Translations under genes and position numbers: made by a program
NCBI GenBank assembly: GCA_947629425.1
Contig: CANRDR010000032.1
Span: 1 to 13,208 of the forward strand
Length of the DNA stretch: 13,208 bases
Reading direction: 5' to 3'
From: an uncultured Bacilli bacterium
GTDB lineage: Bacteria; Bacillota_I; Bacilli_A; RF39; UBA660
Shown here: in pieces, positions 6,943 through 13,208 of the stretch
Position numbering within the stretch: position 1 is the stretch's first letter
Layout of the letters: the number at the start of each line of letters is the position of its first letter
Notes under the pieces: generated by a model
What the model saw: the letters and a program-made list of their open reading frames with translations, nothing else
Told to the model about the DNA's origin: nothing
Databases searched by the model: none

Positions 6943-6971
6943 TTGACACGAACATTTATTCGTATTATTAT
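6943..6971 (+). promoter_or_regulatory. SOS promoter of the 34-codon membrane-peptide gene, with LexA box
   Basis: TTGACA (6943-6948), exactly 17 bases, TATTAT (6966-6971). The LexA box CGAACATTTATTCG (6949-6962) fills the spacer and departs from the palindromic CGAACnnnnGTTCG by one base in the second half. The two divergent -35 boxes are about 20 bp apart and the two LexA boxes are 29 bp centre to centre, so repression of both promoters may be coupled. Confidence 0.85.
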
Positions 6972-6996
6972 TAATATGTAAGAAGGAGGTAATATT

Positions 6997-7101
6997 ATGA
7001 AAAAATATTTATTTGAGTATAAGGAGGTTATAATTTTTTATCTATCAATAATACTATGTTTTATATTTCTTTATTTTAGAATGAAATACTTAAATTATTA
7101 A
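6997..7101 (+). CDS. Small single-span membrane peptide (34 aa), predicted SOS-induced
   Basis: A 34-codon gene with the full set of expression signals: a near-consensus promoter with a LexA box in its spacer, AGGAGGT (6984-6990) seven bases before ATG, and a hairpin plus T-run at its stop codon. The peptide begins MKKYLFEYKEV, has one hydrophobic span at about residues 11-27 (VIIFYLSIILCFIFLYF), and ends in a short basic-aromatic tail (R28, K30). Its position divergent from lexA is that of the SOS division inhibitor gene yneA in Bacillus subtilis. Known SOS membrane peptides of similar size are the division inhibitor SidA (Caulobacter) and the toxin TisB (E. coli). I infer one of these kinds of role. 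There is no LysM domain, and direct homology to any of them is not visible. Confidence 0.8.
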   Translation: MKKYLFEYKEVIIFYLSIILCFIFLYFRMKYLNY

Positions 7102-7110
7102 GTTTTTTTT
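7088..7110 (+). terminator. Terminator of the small membrane-peptide gene
   Basis: ACTTAA and TTAAGT (7088-7093 and 7098-7103) pair around ATTA and are followed by seven T. The stem is weak and includes the stop codon. The convergent dinD copy ends three bases further on, at 7113. Confidence 0.55.
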
Positions 7111-7112
7111 AT

Positions 7113-7955
7113 TTAATGTATTTTTTCTTCTATAAGTTTATTTTCTTTTTCTAATTCTTTAAGACTTTTTTCTGGAGTTGGTAAATTTTCTGGCATTGTT
7201 CCGCCTAATTCTTTTATTGTTTTCCTTATTTTGTTTCCAACTTCATAATGCGTTTTGTTAGCATCTTTTTCTGTTTTTATTTTTTCTCTTTTTAGTTTAG
7301 ATTCTGTTTGTGAAATACGAAATAAATTTGCAACAAGTTCTTCACTACACATATTGTCTAAAATATCTTCTCTATATCTTAATTTTTTTCTTTTGGCAAT
7401 ATCATCTGCTGTTTCTCCATTATATAATCCTTTATAACCATAGTTATGAAATTTATCAAAATTTTTAACACCAGCCCTTTTAGCTGTCTGATTTAGTGAA
7501 TAATTTCCTTTTCGTGTTAAATTTCTTTGATAAAATCTTTTTTCATCTTCAGATAATTCACTATACTCTTTTTCAGTAATTTCTTGTTTTCTAGTTTGTA
7601 CTGCAAAATATGTTTGTGCTAATGCAACAATTTTTAGTCTAGGATTAGCATTTTGAGCTATAAGATAGCAAGCATATCGCGTTAATTTATAATCCTTTTT
7701 TTCTCTTTTTGCGCCAGAACCTATTTCTACCATTTTGTTGTTAACAACGAAATGGTCAATATCAGCTATTTCAGAGTTTTGACAAGCTATCTTTGCTTTT
7801 TCAATTACTGCATCAAAATATCTCCAGTCTTTATAACTTAAAACTTCCATTAACTCTCTTGCATACCAAAATTCAATACCATATTCATCAATATGTTTTA
7901 TACTTTCAAATGTTTTGTCACTTTTTTCAATTTTTAAAATTTTTTCTTTCATCAT
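7113..7955 (-). CDS. dinD: DNA-damage-inducible protein D (DinD) homologue, copy 1
   Basis: DinD-family protein with an N-terminal Bro-N-like domain (about 15-130: KHIDEYGIEFWYARELMEVL, DYKLTRYACYLIAQNANP, ALAQTYFAVQTRKQE). The C-terminal region contains GYKGLYNGETADDIAKRK, LRYREDILDNM, ANLFRISQTE and a LGGTMPENLPTPEKSL tail, all typical of DinD. Escherichia coli DinD is SOS-induced and inhibits RecA filament activity; that role is transferred here by homology. The 280-residue length is normal. Two adjacent ATGs (7955, 7952) follow GGGGG by 4 and 7 bases, so the second may be used. It has its own LexA-box promoter and lies 78 bases downstream of a paralogue it resembles at roughly 60% of positions by eye. 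Confidence 0.93.
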   Translation of the reverse strand: MMKEKILKIEKSDKTFESIKHIDEYGIEFWYARELMEVLSYKDWRYFDAVIEKAKIACQNSEIADIDHFVVNNKMVEIGSGAKREKKDYKLTRYACYLIAQNANPRLKIVALAQTYFAVQTRKQEITEKEYSELSEDEKRFYQRNLTRKGNYSLNQTAKRAGVKNFDKFHNYGYKGLYNGETADDIAKRKKLRYREDILDNMCSEELVANLFRISQTESKLKREKIKTEKDANKTHYEVGNKIRKTIKELGGTMPENLPTPEKSLKELEKENKLIEEKIH

Positions 7956-7974
7956 TATTCCCCCTTATAATTAA

Positions 7975-8003
7975 ATTGTATTATATAAACATTTGTTGAT
8001 AAA
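7975..8003 (-). promoter_or_regulatory. dinD copy 1 promoter with LexA box
   Basis: Minus strand TTTATC (7998-8003), 17-base spacer, TACAAT (7975-7980). The LexA-box-like palindrome at 7986-7999 (TAAACATTTGTTGA on the plus strand) sits in the spacer and touches the -35. It is the weakest of the four boxes, keeping AAC-N4-GTT but not the outer consensus. Confidence 0.7.
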
Positions 8004-8004
8004 C

Positions 8005-8033
8005 TTTTATTTAATTTTATATAAAATTTTTTA
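8005..8033. repeat. 29-bp direct repeat upstream of dinD copy 1
   Basis: Identical to 8941-8969, 936 bp away. It contains the perfect 16-bp palindrome AATTTTATATAAAATT. It lies just upstream of the -35 region and may act as an UP-like element. It marks the unit of tandem duplication. Confidence 0.85.
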
Positions 8034-8879
8034 TTAATGTATTTTATCTTCTATAAATTTATATTTATTTTCTTTTTCTAATTCTTTAAGACTTTTTTCT
8101 GGAGTTGATAAATCTTCAGGCATAGTTCCACCAAGTTTCTTGATGGTATCTCTTACTGCTTTACCAACTTTATAATGAGTACTTGTTGCGATTTGTTCAT
8201 TTGGTTTTTCTTGTTTTTCTAGCAATGCTTCAGTTTGAGTAATTCTAAAAATATTAGCACCTAATTCAACACTACTCATATTATCAAGTATATCTTCTCT
8301 ATATCTTAATCCTTTTCTTTTTGCAATATCATTTGCAGTTTCACCATTATATAATCCTTTATATCCTGCATTTGTAAATGTATCAAAATTTTTTACTCCT
8401 TTTTCTTTTGCAACTTTATAAAGAATTTTATTTCCATCCCTTGTTTGTTTACGTCTATATAGTCTTTTTTCATCTTCAGATAATTCGCTATATTCTTTTT
8501 CAGATAATTCCATTTTTCTTGTTTGAATAGCAAAATAAGTTTGCCCCAACGCTACCGCTTCAAATTTTGGATTTGCATTTTGAACAATTAAATAACATGC
8601 ATATCTTGATAATTTATAATCAATTATGGTCTTTGTTGTAACGCCTGCTTTTACGATTTTGGGGTAAACTACAAAATGGGAGTTTATAGAATTGTTACTT
8701 TGACTACAAGCAATTTGTGCTTTTTCAATTATTGCTAGAAATAATCTCCATTCTTTATAACCAAGCATGGATTGTAATTCTCTTGCTAACCAATACTCAT
8801 TACTATATTCATCAATATGTTTTATACTTTCAAATGTTTTGTCAGTATTTTCAATTTCTAAAATTTGTTTTTTCATCAT
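8034..8879 (-). CDS. dinD: DNA-damage-inducible protein D (DinD) homologue, copy 2
   Basis: Paralogue of the neighbouring DinD, 281 residues, with the same Bro-N-like domain and C-terminal motifs (DYKLSRYACYLIVQNANP, ALGQTYFAIQTRKMEL, GYKGLYNGETANDIAKRK, LGGTMPEDLSTPEKSL). The two differ most at about residues 60-85 and 205-235, and agree best in the central GYKGLYNGET block and the LKELEKEN tail. The start region is the same as in copy 1, with two ATGs after GGGGG. Its promoter is stronger and its LexA box closer to consensus than in copy 1. It follows the terminator of the suf-murE operon, so transcription should come from its own promoter. Confidence 0.93.
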   Translation of the reverse strand: MMKKQILEIENTDKTFESIKHIDEYSNEYWLARELQSMLGYKEWRLFLAIIEKAQIACSQSNNSINSHFVVYPKIVKAGVTTKTIIDYKLSRYACYLIVQNANPKFEAVALGQTYFAIQTRKMELSEKEYSELSEDEKRLYRRKQTRDGNKILYKVAKEKGVKNFDTFTNAGYKGLYNGETANDIAKRKGLRYREDILDNMSSVELGANIFRITQTEALLEKQEKPNEQIATSTHYKVGKAVRDTIKKLGGTMPEDLSTPEKSLKELEKENKYKFIEDKIH

Positions 8880-8909
8880 TATTCCCCCTATTTTTTATGT
8901 CCTAACTAA

Positions 8910-8938
8910 ATTGTACAGTCAAAACGTTTGTTTGTAAA
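8910..8938 (-). promoter_or_regulatory. dinD copy 2 promoter with LexA box
   Basis: Minus strand TTTACA (8933-8938), 17-base spacer, TACAAT (8910-8915). The LexA box AAAACGTTTGTTTG (plus strand 8921-8934) fits CRAACnnnnGTTYG at all but one position and overlaps the spacer and -35, exactly as at copy 1. Confidence 0.85.
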
Positions 8939-8940
8939 GT

Positions 8941-8969
8941 TTTTATTTAATTTTATATAAAATTTTTTA
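8941..8969. repeat. 29-bp direct repeat upstream of dinD copy 2
   Basis: Second copy of the tract at 8005-8033, identical over 29 bases, at the same distance from the -35. It shows that promoter and gene were duplicated together. Confidence 0.85.
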
Positions 8970-8970
8970 C

Positions 8971-9011
8971 AAAAAAAGACTGAATGAAATTATTTCATTT
9001 CATTACAGCCT
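8971..9011 (-). terminator. Terminator of the suf-murE operon
   Basis: Minus strand AGGCTG-t-AATGAAAT, loop GAAATA, ATTTCATT-CAGTCT, then a run of T (8977-8971): about 14 paired bases with one bulge and one G-U pair. It is the strongest hairpin in the window. The remaining bases up to the murE stop (9012-9064) hold nothing I can name. Confidence 0.88.
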
Positions 9012-9064
9012 CTTTAATATAAGTATTTTTTATTTATGTCTACAACTTAGAGTTCACATTATTT

Positions 9065-10423
9065 TTAGTTCTCTATATATTTTAATACTTCTTCCTTATC
9101 TGATAAATGATGTTTAGTATTACCTATTATTTGATAATCTTCATGCCCTTTACCTAATATTAATAAAGTATCATTTTTATCTAACATATCAAGTCCTTCT
9201 TTTATAGCAAGTTTTCTATCATAGATAATTTTATAATTATCTTTTTTTATACCTTTAACTATATCATTCATAATATTTTCTTCTGATTCTGTTCTTGGGT
9301 TATCATTAGTTAATATAACAAAATCTGATAAATTAGTTGCAATTTCACCCATTATAGGTCTTTTTTTAGGATCTCTATCTCCGCCACAACCAACTATTGT
9401 AATAATTTTACCTTTATTCATTTCTTTATGTGTTTCTATTATTTTTTCAACTGCATCAGGTGTATGAGCATAATCAATTATTGCAACACCTTCTTTAACT
9501 TTAATTGCTTCATTTCTACCATTTGGTGGATATATAGAATTCGTTATTTTTATTATATCTTCTATAGAATAACCTATATTATTTATAAATGCTAAAGCAG
9601 TAATATAATTATATATATTAAACTTACCTAATAAGTTAGTTTCTATCTTGTATAATTTATTTTTATATTTTAATTCTATATTAGTAGTTAAATTATTGTA
9701 TTTATAATTTATTATTTGATAATCACTTTCTTTAAAACCTAATGTTTTAAAATTATTACATTTAAAACATAATCCATATTCATCATCTATATTAGATATC
9801 ATTACACCATCTTTTTTTAAATAATTAATTATTTTCTTTTTACATTCTAAATAATTTTCCATTGTTTTATGATAATCTAAATGATCTTCTGTTAAATTAG
9901 TAAATCCTGCTACATCAAATTTAATTCCATTAATTCTTTCATAAGATAATGCATGACTACTTACTTCCATTACAATAACTTTTACCCCTAATTCTTTAGC
10001 CTCTAATATTAAATTATATAATAAAAGTATATCAGGTGTTGTATTAGGTAACTCACGAATAAATTCACTGTTGATATAAAAACCTATTGTACCAATATAT
10101 GCATTTTTTACTCCTAATTTAGTTAACATTTGACTAGTTAAATATGCAGTTGTTGTTTTACCATTAGTTCCTGTTATTCCAATAAATTTTAAATCATTAA
10201 AATATTTACTATAATTATTTACTAAATAATCATTTAAATATTTTTCACAATTTTTAACTATTAAAGTTTCAACAGGATAATTCCCATGTTCTGCTACTAT
10301 TTTAGTTGCGCCATTTTTAATAGCAGTATCTATATAATCATGCCCATCTACTGTATGTCCTTTTATTGCAACAAAAGTATCATTTTTTAAAACTTTTCTT
10401 GAATCTGTTTTTATATTTAACAT
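9065..10423 (-). CDS. murE: UDP-N-acetylmuramoyl-tripeptide synthetase MurE (probably meso-diaminopimelate-adding)
   Basis: Cytoplasmic ATP-dependent ligase that adds the third amino acid to UDP-MurNAc-L-Ala-D-Glu. In the 452-residue product: TDSRKVLKNDTFVAIKG (6-22, substrate domain), P-loop GITGTNGKTT (82-91), EVSSHAL (153-159), NLTEDHLDYH (176-185), the ADP-proximal GRNEAI (302-307), DYAHTPDA (317-324) and GKGHEDYQ (424-431). DNPRTE at 374-379 matches the DNPR signature of meso-diaminopimelate enzymes rather than lysine enzymes. The start is ATG 10421-10423 with GGAGGT just upstream; the in-frame ATG at 10435 begins inside that ribosome site. The first domain is about 20 residues shorter than in most MurE proteins. 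It lies 12 bases after sufU, in the suf operon rather than the dcw cluster. Confidence 0.95.
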   Translation of the reverse strand: MLNIKTDSRKVLKNDTFVAIKGHTVDGHDYIDTAIKNGATKIVAEHGNYPVETLIVKNCEKYLNDYLVNNYSKYFNDLKFIGITGTNGKTTTAYLTSQMLTKLGVKNAYIGTIGFYINSEFIRELPNTTPDILLLYNLILEAKELGVKVIVMEVSSHALSYERINGIKFDVAGFTNLTEDHLDYHKTMENYLECKKKIINYLKKDGVMISNIDDEYGLCFKCNNFKTLGFKESDYQIINYKYNNLTTNIELKYKNKLYKIETNLLGKFNIYNYITALAFINNIGYSIEDIIKITNSIYPPNGRNEAIKVKEGVAIIDYAHTPDAVEKIIETHKEMNKGKIITIVGCGGDRDPKKRPIMGEIATNLSDFVILTNDNPRTESEENIMNDIVKGIKKDNYKIIYDRKLAIKEGLDMLDKNDTLLILGKGHEDYQIIGNTKHHLSDKEEVLKYIEN

Positions 10424-10435
10424 AAATACCTCCAT

Positions 10436-10858
10436 TTAAATATAATTTTCTAATATTTTTTTAATACCAGTATAAGGCAATGTAACACAAGTTTTTCTAT
10501 TTTGTTGTTTATATATATCAGTAAAACATTCTGCTTCTCCTAAAAGACTTTCATCATATTCTAATTCATTAACCATATTCATAAAATTATCTATATAATT
10601 AATTGCATCTTTGACACTTTTTCCAATTATATTTTTAAGCATTATTGAAGTACTAGAAGTAGATATAGCACAAGCTTCTCCATTAAAATGTATATCTTTT
10701 ATGATATTATCTTCAACTAATACATATAAATCTATATTATCTATACATGAAGCATTATTAGTGTTTACTTTTTCATAATTTAATTCATCACTACCATCTT
10801 TATTAAAAGGGTATTTATAATTATCTAAAATTATTTCTCTTTTTAGTTCATTATCCAT
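10436..10858 (-). CDS. sufU: Fe-S assembly sulfur acceptor SufU
   Basis: Zinc protein that accepts persulfide sulfur from SufS in Gram-positive SUF systems. The 140-residue product keeps the SufU ligand pattern: C38-x-D40 (ASCIDN), C63 (GEACAIS) and C124 (RKTCVTLP). It lacks the IscU-type active-site histidine and is of SufU length, so it is SufU rather than an IscU scaffold. The start codon follows the sufS stop directly (TAAATG), with no strong ribosome site, so translation is probably coupled. It is directly downstream of its partner sufS. Confidence 0.93.
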   Translation of the reverse strand: MDNELKREIILDNYKYPFNKDGSDELNYEKVNTNNASCIDNIDLYVLVEDNIIKDIHFNGEACAISTSSTSIMLKNIIGKSVKDAINYIDNFMNMVNELEYDESLLGEAECFTDIYKQQNRKTCVTLPYTGIKKILENYI

Positions 10859-12058
10859 TTAAATCATTTCTTTCATTATTCTTTCTTTATCACTTATTAA
10901 TTCTATAAATTTATCTATTTCTTCATAAGTATTATAAAAATATAAACTTACTCTTAAACTATTTTTTACTCCAGTTTTATTTTTTAATATTTTAGCACAA
11001 TGATTACCTGCTCTTACACATATATTATATTTATTTAAGTAAAATGCAACATCTTGACTAAATATACCATCTATATTAAATGATACTATTCCTGAATCGC
11101 TTTCTAAGTTTATTATATCTACATAATTTAGTTTAATCAACTTATCTATTAGATAGCTTTTTAATTTTTTTTCATAATTATTTATATTATCCATACCAAT
11201 ACTATTTAAATAATCTACTGCAGCACCTAATCCTATTGCACCTGCTATATTAGGAGTACCTGCTTCTAATCTTGTTGGAATATCTTTTAAATATACTTCA
11301 CTAGGACTATCAAATGATTCATTCATTCCACCACCTAGTCTTACAGGATTAATTCTTTCTAAAAATTCTTTTTTACCATATAGTACACCGATACCTGTTG
11401 GTCCACACATTTTATGTCCTGAAAATGCTAAAAAGTCTATATCACTTTTTTTAACATCTACTTTTTTATGAGGTACTAATTGTGCGCCATCAATTACAAC
11501 AAATATATCATTAGCATGAGCATATTTACATATTTCATCAATAGGACGTTCATCTCCTACTACATTAGTTATTCCTGCAATACTTATTACTTTTGTTTTA
11601 CTAGTTATTGCTTCAATTACATTTTCCATAGTTACATGTAAATTATCATCTAAATCTATATAATTTATAACAATACCAGATTCTTCACATAATTTAAACC
11701 ATGGAAGTACGTTAGATGCATGTTCACTTTTAGTTAGTAATACTTCATCACCAGGTTCTAAAAAATTTTTAAAGAATCCATTAACTATCATATTCATAGA
11801 ATCTGTTGTTCCTGATGTAAAAACTATTTCTTCACTTTCTGCATTAATAAAATTTGCTACTTTTTTTCTAGCAGTTTCATAATTAACATCTACTTTGTAA
11901 CTGATAGTATAATCTCCTCTATGAGCATTAGCAGAATAATTTTTATAATAATCATCTATTGCATCAATAACTTTATTAGGTTTAAAAGTAGTAGCCCCAT
12001 TATCAAAATAAATAATGTCACTATTTAACATAGGAAAGTCTAATCTTACATCTTTCAC
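10859..12058 (-). CDS. sufS: Cysteine desulfurase SufS
   Basis: PLP enzyme that releases sulfur from cysteine as an enzyme-bound persulfide. In the 399-residue product: FDNGATT (18-24), TSGTTDSMN (81-89), SEHASN with the PLP-stacking H113, VIDGAQ with D190 and Q193, FSGHKMCGPTG with the Schiff-base K216, and the catalytic C354 in RAGNHCAKIL, a loop of group II (SufS) type. R369 and SLYFYNT near the end are also conserved. Length is typical. The start is GTG (12056-12058), seven bases after GGAGG (12066-12070); the overlapping ATG at 12060 runs straight into TGA. The ribosome site begins at the sufD stop, showing tight operon packing. Confidence 0.96.
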   Translation of the reverse strand: MKDVRLDFPMLNSDIIYFDNGATTFKPNKVIDAIDDYYKNYSANAHRGDYTISYKVDVNYETARKKVANFINAESEEIVFTSGTTDSMNMIVNGFFKNFLEPGDEVLLTKSEHASNVLPWFKLCEESGIVINYIDLDDNLHVTMENVIEAITSKTKVISIAGITNVVGDERPIDEICKYAHANDIFVVIDGAQLVPHKKVDVKKSDIDFLAFSGHKMCGPTGIGVLYGKKEFLERINPVRLGGGMNESFDSPSEVYLKDIPTRLEAGTPNIAGAIGLGAAVDYLNSIGMDNINNYEKKLKSYLIDKLIKLNYVDIINLESDSGIVSFNIDGIFSQDVAFYLNKYNICVRAGNHCAKILKNKTGVKNSLRVSLYFYNTYEEIDKFIELISDKERIMKEMI

Positions 12059-12069
12059 ATTATCACCTC

Positions 12070-12654
12070 CTAATTTTTTATAATACTATTTAAAAATCCT
12101 TCTTTTATTAATTTAATACTATTAATTTTATCTATTCCTTTAGAATTTAAATAAAATAAATAATCTTCATCTATATTAGTAACACTAGTACTATGATTTG
12201 CAATTACATTTTTAGTATCTATATACATATTTGGTAATATTATACTTTTTCCATTATCTATATTCATTATTTTTATATTTTCATATAATTCATTATCAAA
12301 TGTATTTTTTAATACTTTACCATTAACTATAATATTACTTAAACCTATATTATTTATACCATGTATATTTATTACATTTTTAGAATTATTACCTATTAAA
12401 TTAATATTAATAGTTATATTATATTTATTATTATTTAAAAAACTATGATTATATATTACATTACTATTATTATTTTGTTCTATATTTATAATATAATTAT
12501 CTTTATTTAATTCATTATATTCATATATAATTACTTTTGCATTATTAACTTTTATATTTAAAGTACTAATTAATTTATTATTTATTTCTATTATAGAATC
12601 CTTATCTATATTTAAATTTATAAAACTTTCATTATCTAATATTATTTTATTCAT
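12070..12654 (-). CDS. sufD: Short SufD-like Fe-S assembly protein (194 aa)
   Basis: SufD-family member expected in the SufBCD scaffold. Its C-terminal block, VIANHSTSVTNIDEDYLFYL then SKGI...LIKEGFL (150-188), is the conserved SufB/SufD end, with H153 in the position of the histidine important in SufD. Before it is an asparagine- and isoleucine-rich beta-helix-like region. At 194 residues it is less than half of the usual SufD length (about 400 or more), lacking the N-terminal domain, yet it has no visible frameshift and begins with an ATG overlapping the sufC stop by 8 bases (ATGAATAA). It therefore looks like a genuine minimal SufD rather than a broken gene. Its order between sufC and sufS is canonical. 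Confidence 0.85.
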   Translation of the reverse strand: MNKIILDNESFINLNIDKDSIIEINNKLISTLNIKVNNAKVIIYEYNELNKDNYIINIEQNNNSNVIYNHSFLNNNKYNITININLIGNNSKNVINIHGINNIGLSNIIVNGKVLKNTFDNELYENIKIMNIDNGKSIILPNMYIDTKNVIANHSTSVTNIDEDYLFYLNSKGIDKINSIKLIKEGFLNSIIKN

Positions 12655-13183
12655 AAACTTGATTCTTTCTTACTATATTTACCCTATTATAACCATATTT
12701 TTCTATTTCTTCTGCTAATTTATAATCTCCTGTTTTTATAATAGTACCATTATTTAATATATGTACATAATTAGGTTTTAAAGTTTTTAATATATTTGTG
12801 TGATGTGTAATTATTAACATAGACGCATTATGTGTTTCAAAATATTCTTTTAATGAATTAGTTATTATATTTAAATTATCTATATCAACTCCAGAATCTA
12901 TTTCATCTAAAAGTATTAAATTTGGCTCTAATACCCATAAATGCATAAGCTCATTTTTCTTTCTTTCTCCACCTGACATAGATTCATTAATACCTCTATG
13001 TATAAAACTTTTATCTATATTTAATTTTTCACATACATTATTTATTATTTTAGAAAATTCTATAGGATTATAATGTTTATTTTTTATTGATTCTAATGCT
13101 ACTTTTAGCATTTCAGAATTTTTAACACCTTCTATTTCAATAGGATTTTGATTAACTAAATAAAGTCCCATTCTTGCTCTACT
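12647..13183 (-). CDS. sufC: Fe-S assembly ATPase SufC, C-terminal part (5' end missing)
   Basis: ABC-type ATPase that powers the SufBCD complex. Seen: Q-loop region LVNQNPIEIEGV, signature ESMSGGERKKNE, Walker B LILLDEIDSGVDID typical of SufC, and the switch histidine in IITHHTN. The Walker A (P-loop) region and roughly 70 N-terminal residues are absent. The frame stays open to the window edge, but beyond 13183 the sequence is the mirror image of the preceding 25 bases, and the residues it would encode are not SufC-like. I end the credible part at the palindrome centre. The methionine at 13171 sits in the family motif RARMGLYL, so it is internal and has no ribosome site. Confidence 0.9.
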   Translation of the reverse strand, partial: SRARMGLYLVNQNPIEIEGVKNSEMLKVALESIKNKHYNPIEFSKIINNVCEKLNIDKSFIHRGINESMSGGERKKNELMHLWVLEPNLILLDEIDSGVDIDNLNIITNSLKEYFETHNASMLIITHHTNILKTLKPNYVHILNNGTIIKTGDYKLAEEIEKYGYNRVNIVRKNQVYE

Positions 13184-13208
13184 AGTAGAGCAAGAATGGG
13201 ACTTTATT
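13159..13208. repeat. Perfect 50-bp palindrome at the window end (probable fold-back artefact)
   Basis: Bases 13159-13183 are repeated exactly in inverted orientation at 13184-13208, with no spacer, up to the last base. The left arm is real sufC coding sequence; the right arm interrupts it. This is typical of a fold-back at a contig end. Confidence 0.9.

Noticed and set aside
7020..7030. Second AAGGAGGTT inside the small membrane-peptide gene
   Set aside because: No ATG, GTG or TTG at a usable distance; it encodes Lys-Glu-Val of the peptide.
7793..7999. Plus-strand frames antisense to the 5' ends of the two dinD genes (also 8717-8905) and at 7255-7437
   Set aside because: The two similar frames simply mirror the duplicated dinD sequence; no start signals.
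9012..9064. Possible small RNA or regulatory element between murE and its terminator
   Set aside because: No hairpin or promoter that stands out; ordinary 3' untranslated sequence.
451..13171. Use of a UGA=Trp genetic code, suggested by the absence of TGA stops
   Set aside because: Tryptophans that I checked are TGG and all genes are complete in the standard code; absence of TGA among 14 stops is expected in very AT-rich genomes and does not prove reassignment.

Overview
The window is very AT-rich (well under 30% GC by eye). It looks like a low-GC, reduced-genome member of the Bacillota, possibly an uncultured gut Bacilli lineage close to Mollicutes. The lineage is inferred from composition, gene content and Shine-Dalgarno style, not from a marker tree. 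Tryptophans are encoded by TGG. The 14 stop codons I read (13 track genes plus one small gene) are all TAA or TAG, with none TGA; the genes read through in the standard bacterial code.

Layout. (1) 1-2200, minus strand: the start of a division and cell-wall (dcw) cluster, mraZ-rsmH-ftsL-pbp (PBP cut by the window edge). It has its own promoter and three 10-bp-phased MraZ boxes. (2) About 2316-4795: a 2.4-kb islet carrying a divergent pair of unrecognised genes, one with BspA-like leucine-rich repeats. It is bounded by ~50-bp direct repeats that duplicate the 3' end of miaB and its terminator, which suggests insertion at the end of miaB. (3) 4764-6223: miaB, tRNA methylthiotransferase. (4) 6227-8940: a compact SOS cluster of lexA, a divergent 34-codon single-span membrane peptide gene, and two tandem dinD paralogues. 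All four transcription units have a LexA-box-like palindrome in or beside a recognisable promoter. (5) 8971-13208, minus strand: a sufC-sufD-sufS-sufU-murE operon ending in a strong terminator. sufD is unusually short, sufB is not in the window, and sufC is cut at the right edge, where the last 50 bases form a perfect palindrome that looks like an assembly fold-back.

How the parts work together. The dcw genes start septal wall synthesis, and MurE supplies the third peptide residue of the wall precursor. SufS and SufU mobilise sulfur for Fe-S clusters, used for example by the two-cluster enzyme MiaB. LexA controls a small DNA-damage regulon whose most novel member is the membrane peptide. By position, size and regulation it is a candidate SOS-induced division inhibitor or membrane-acting peptide.
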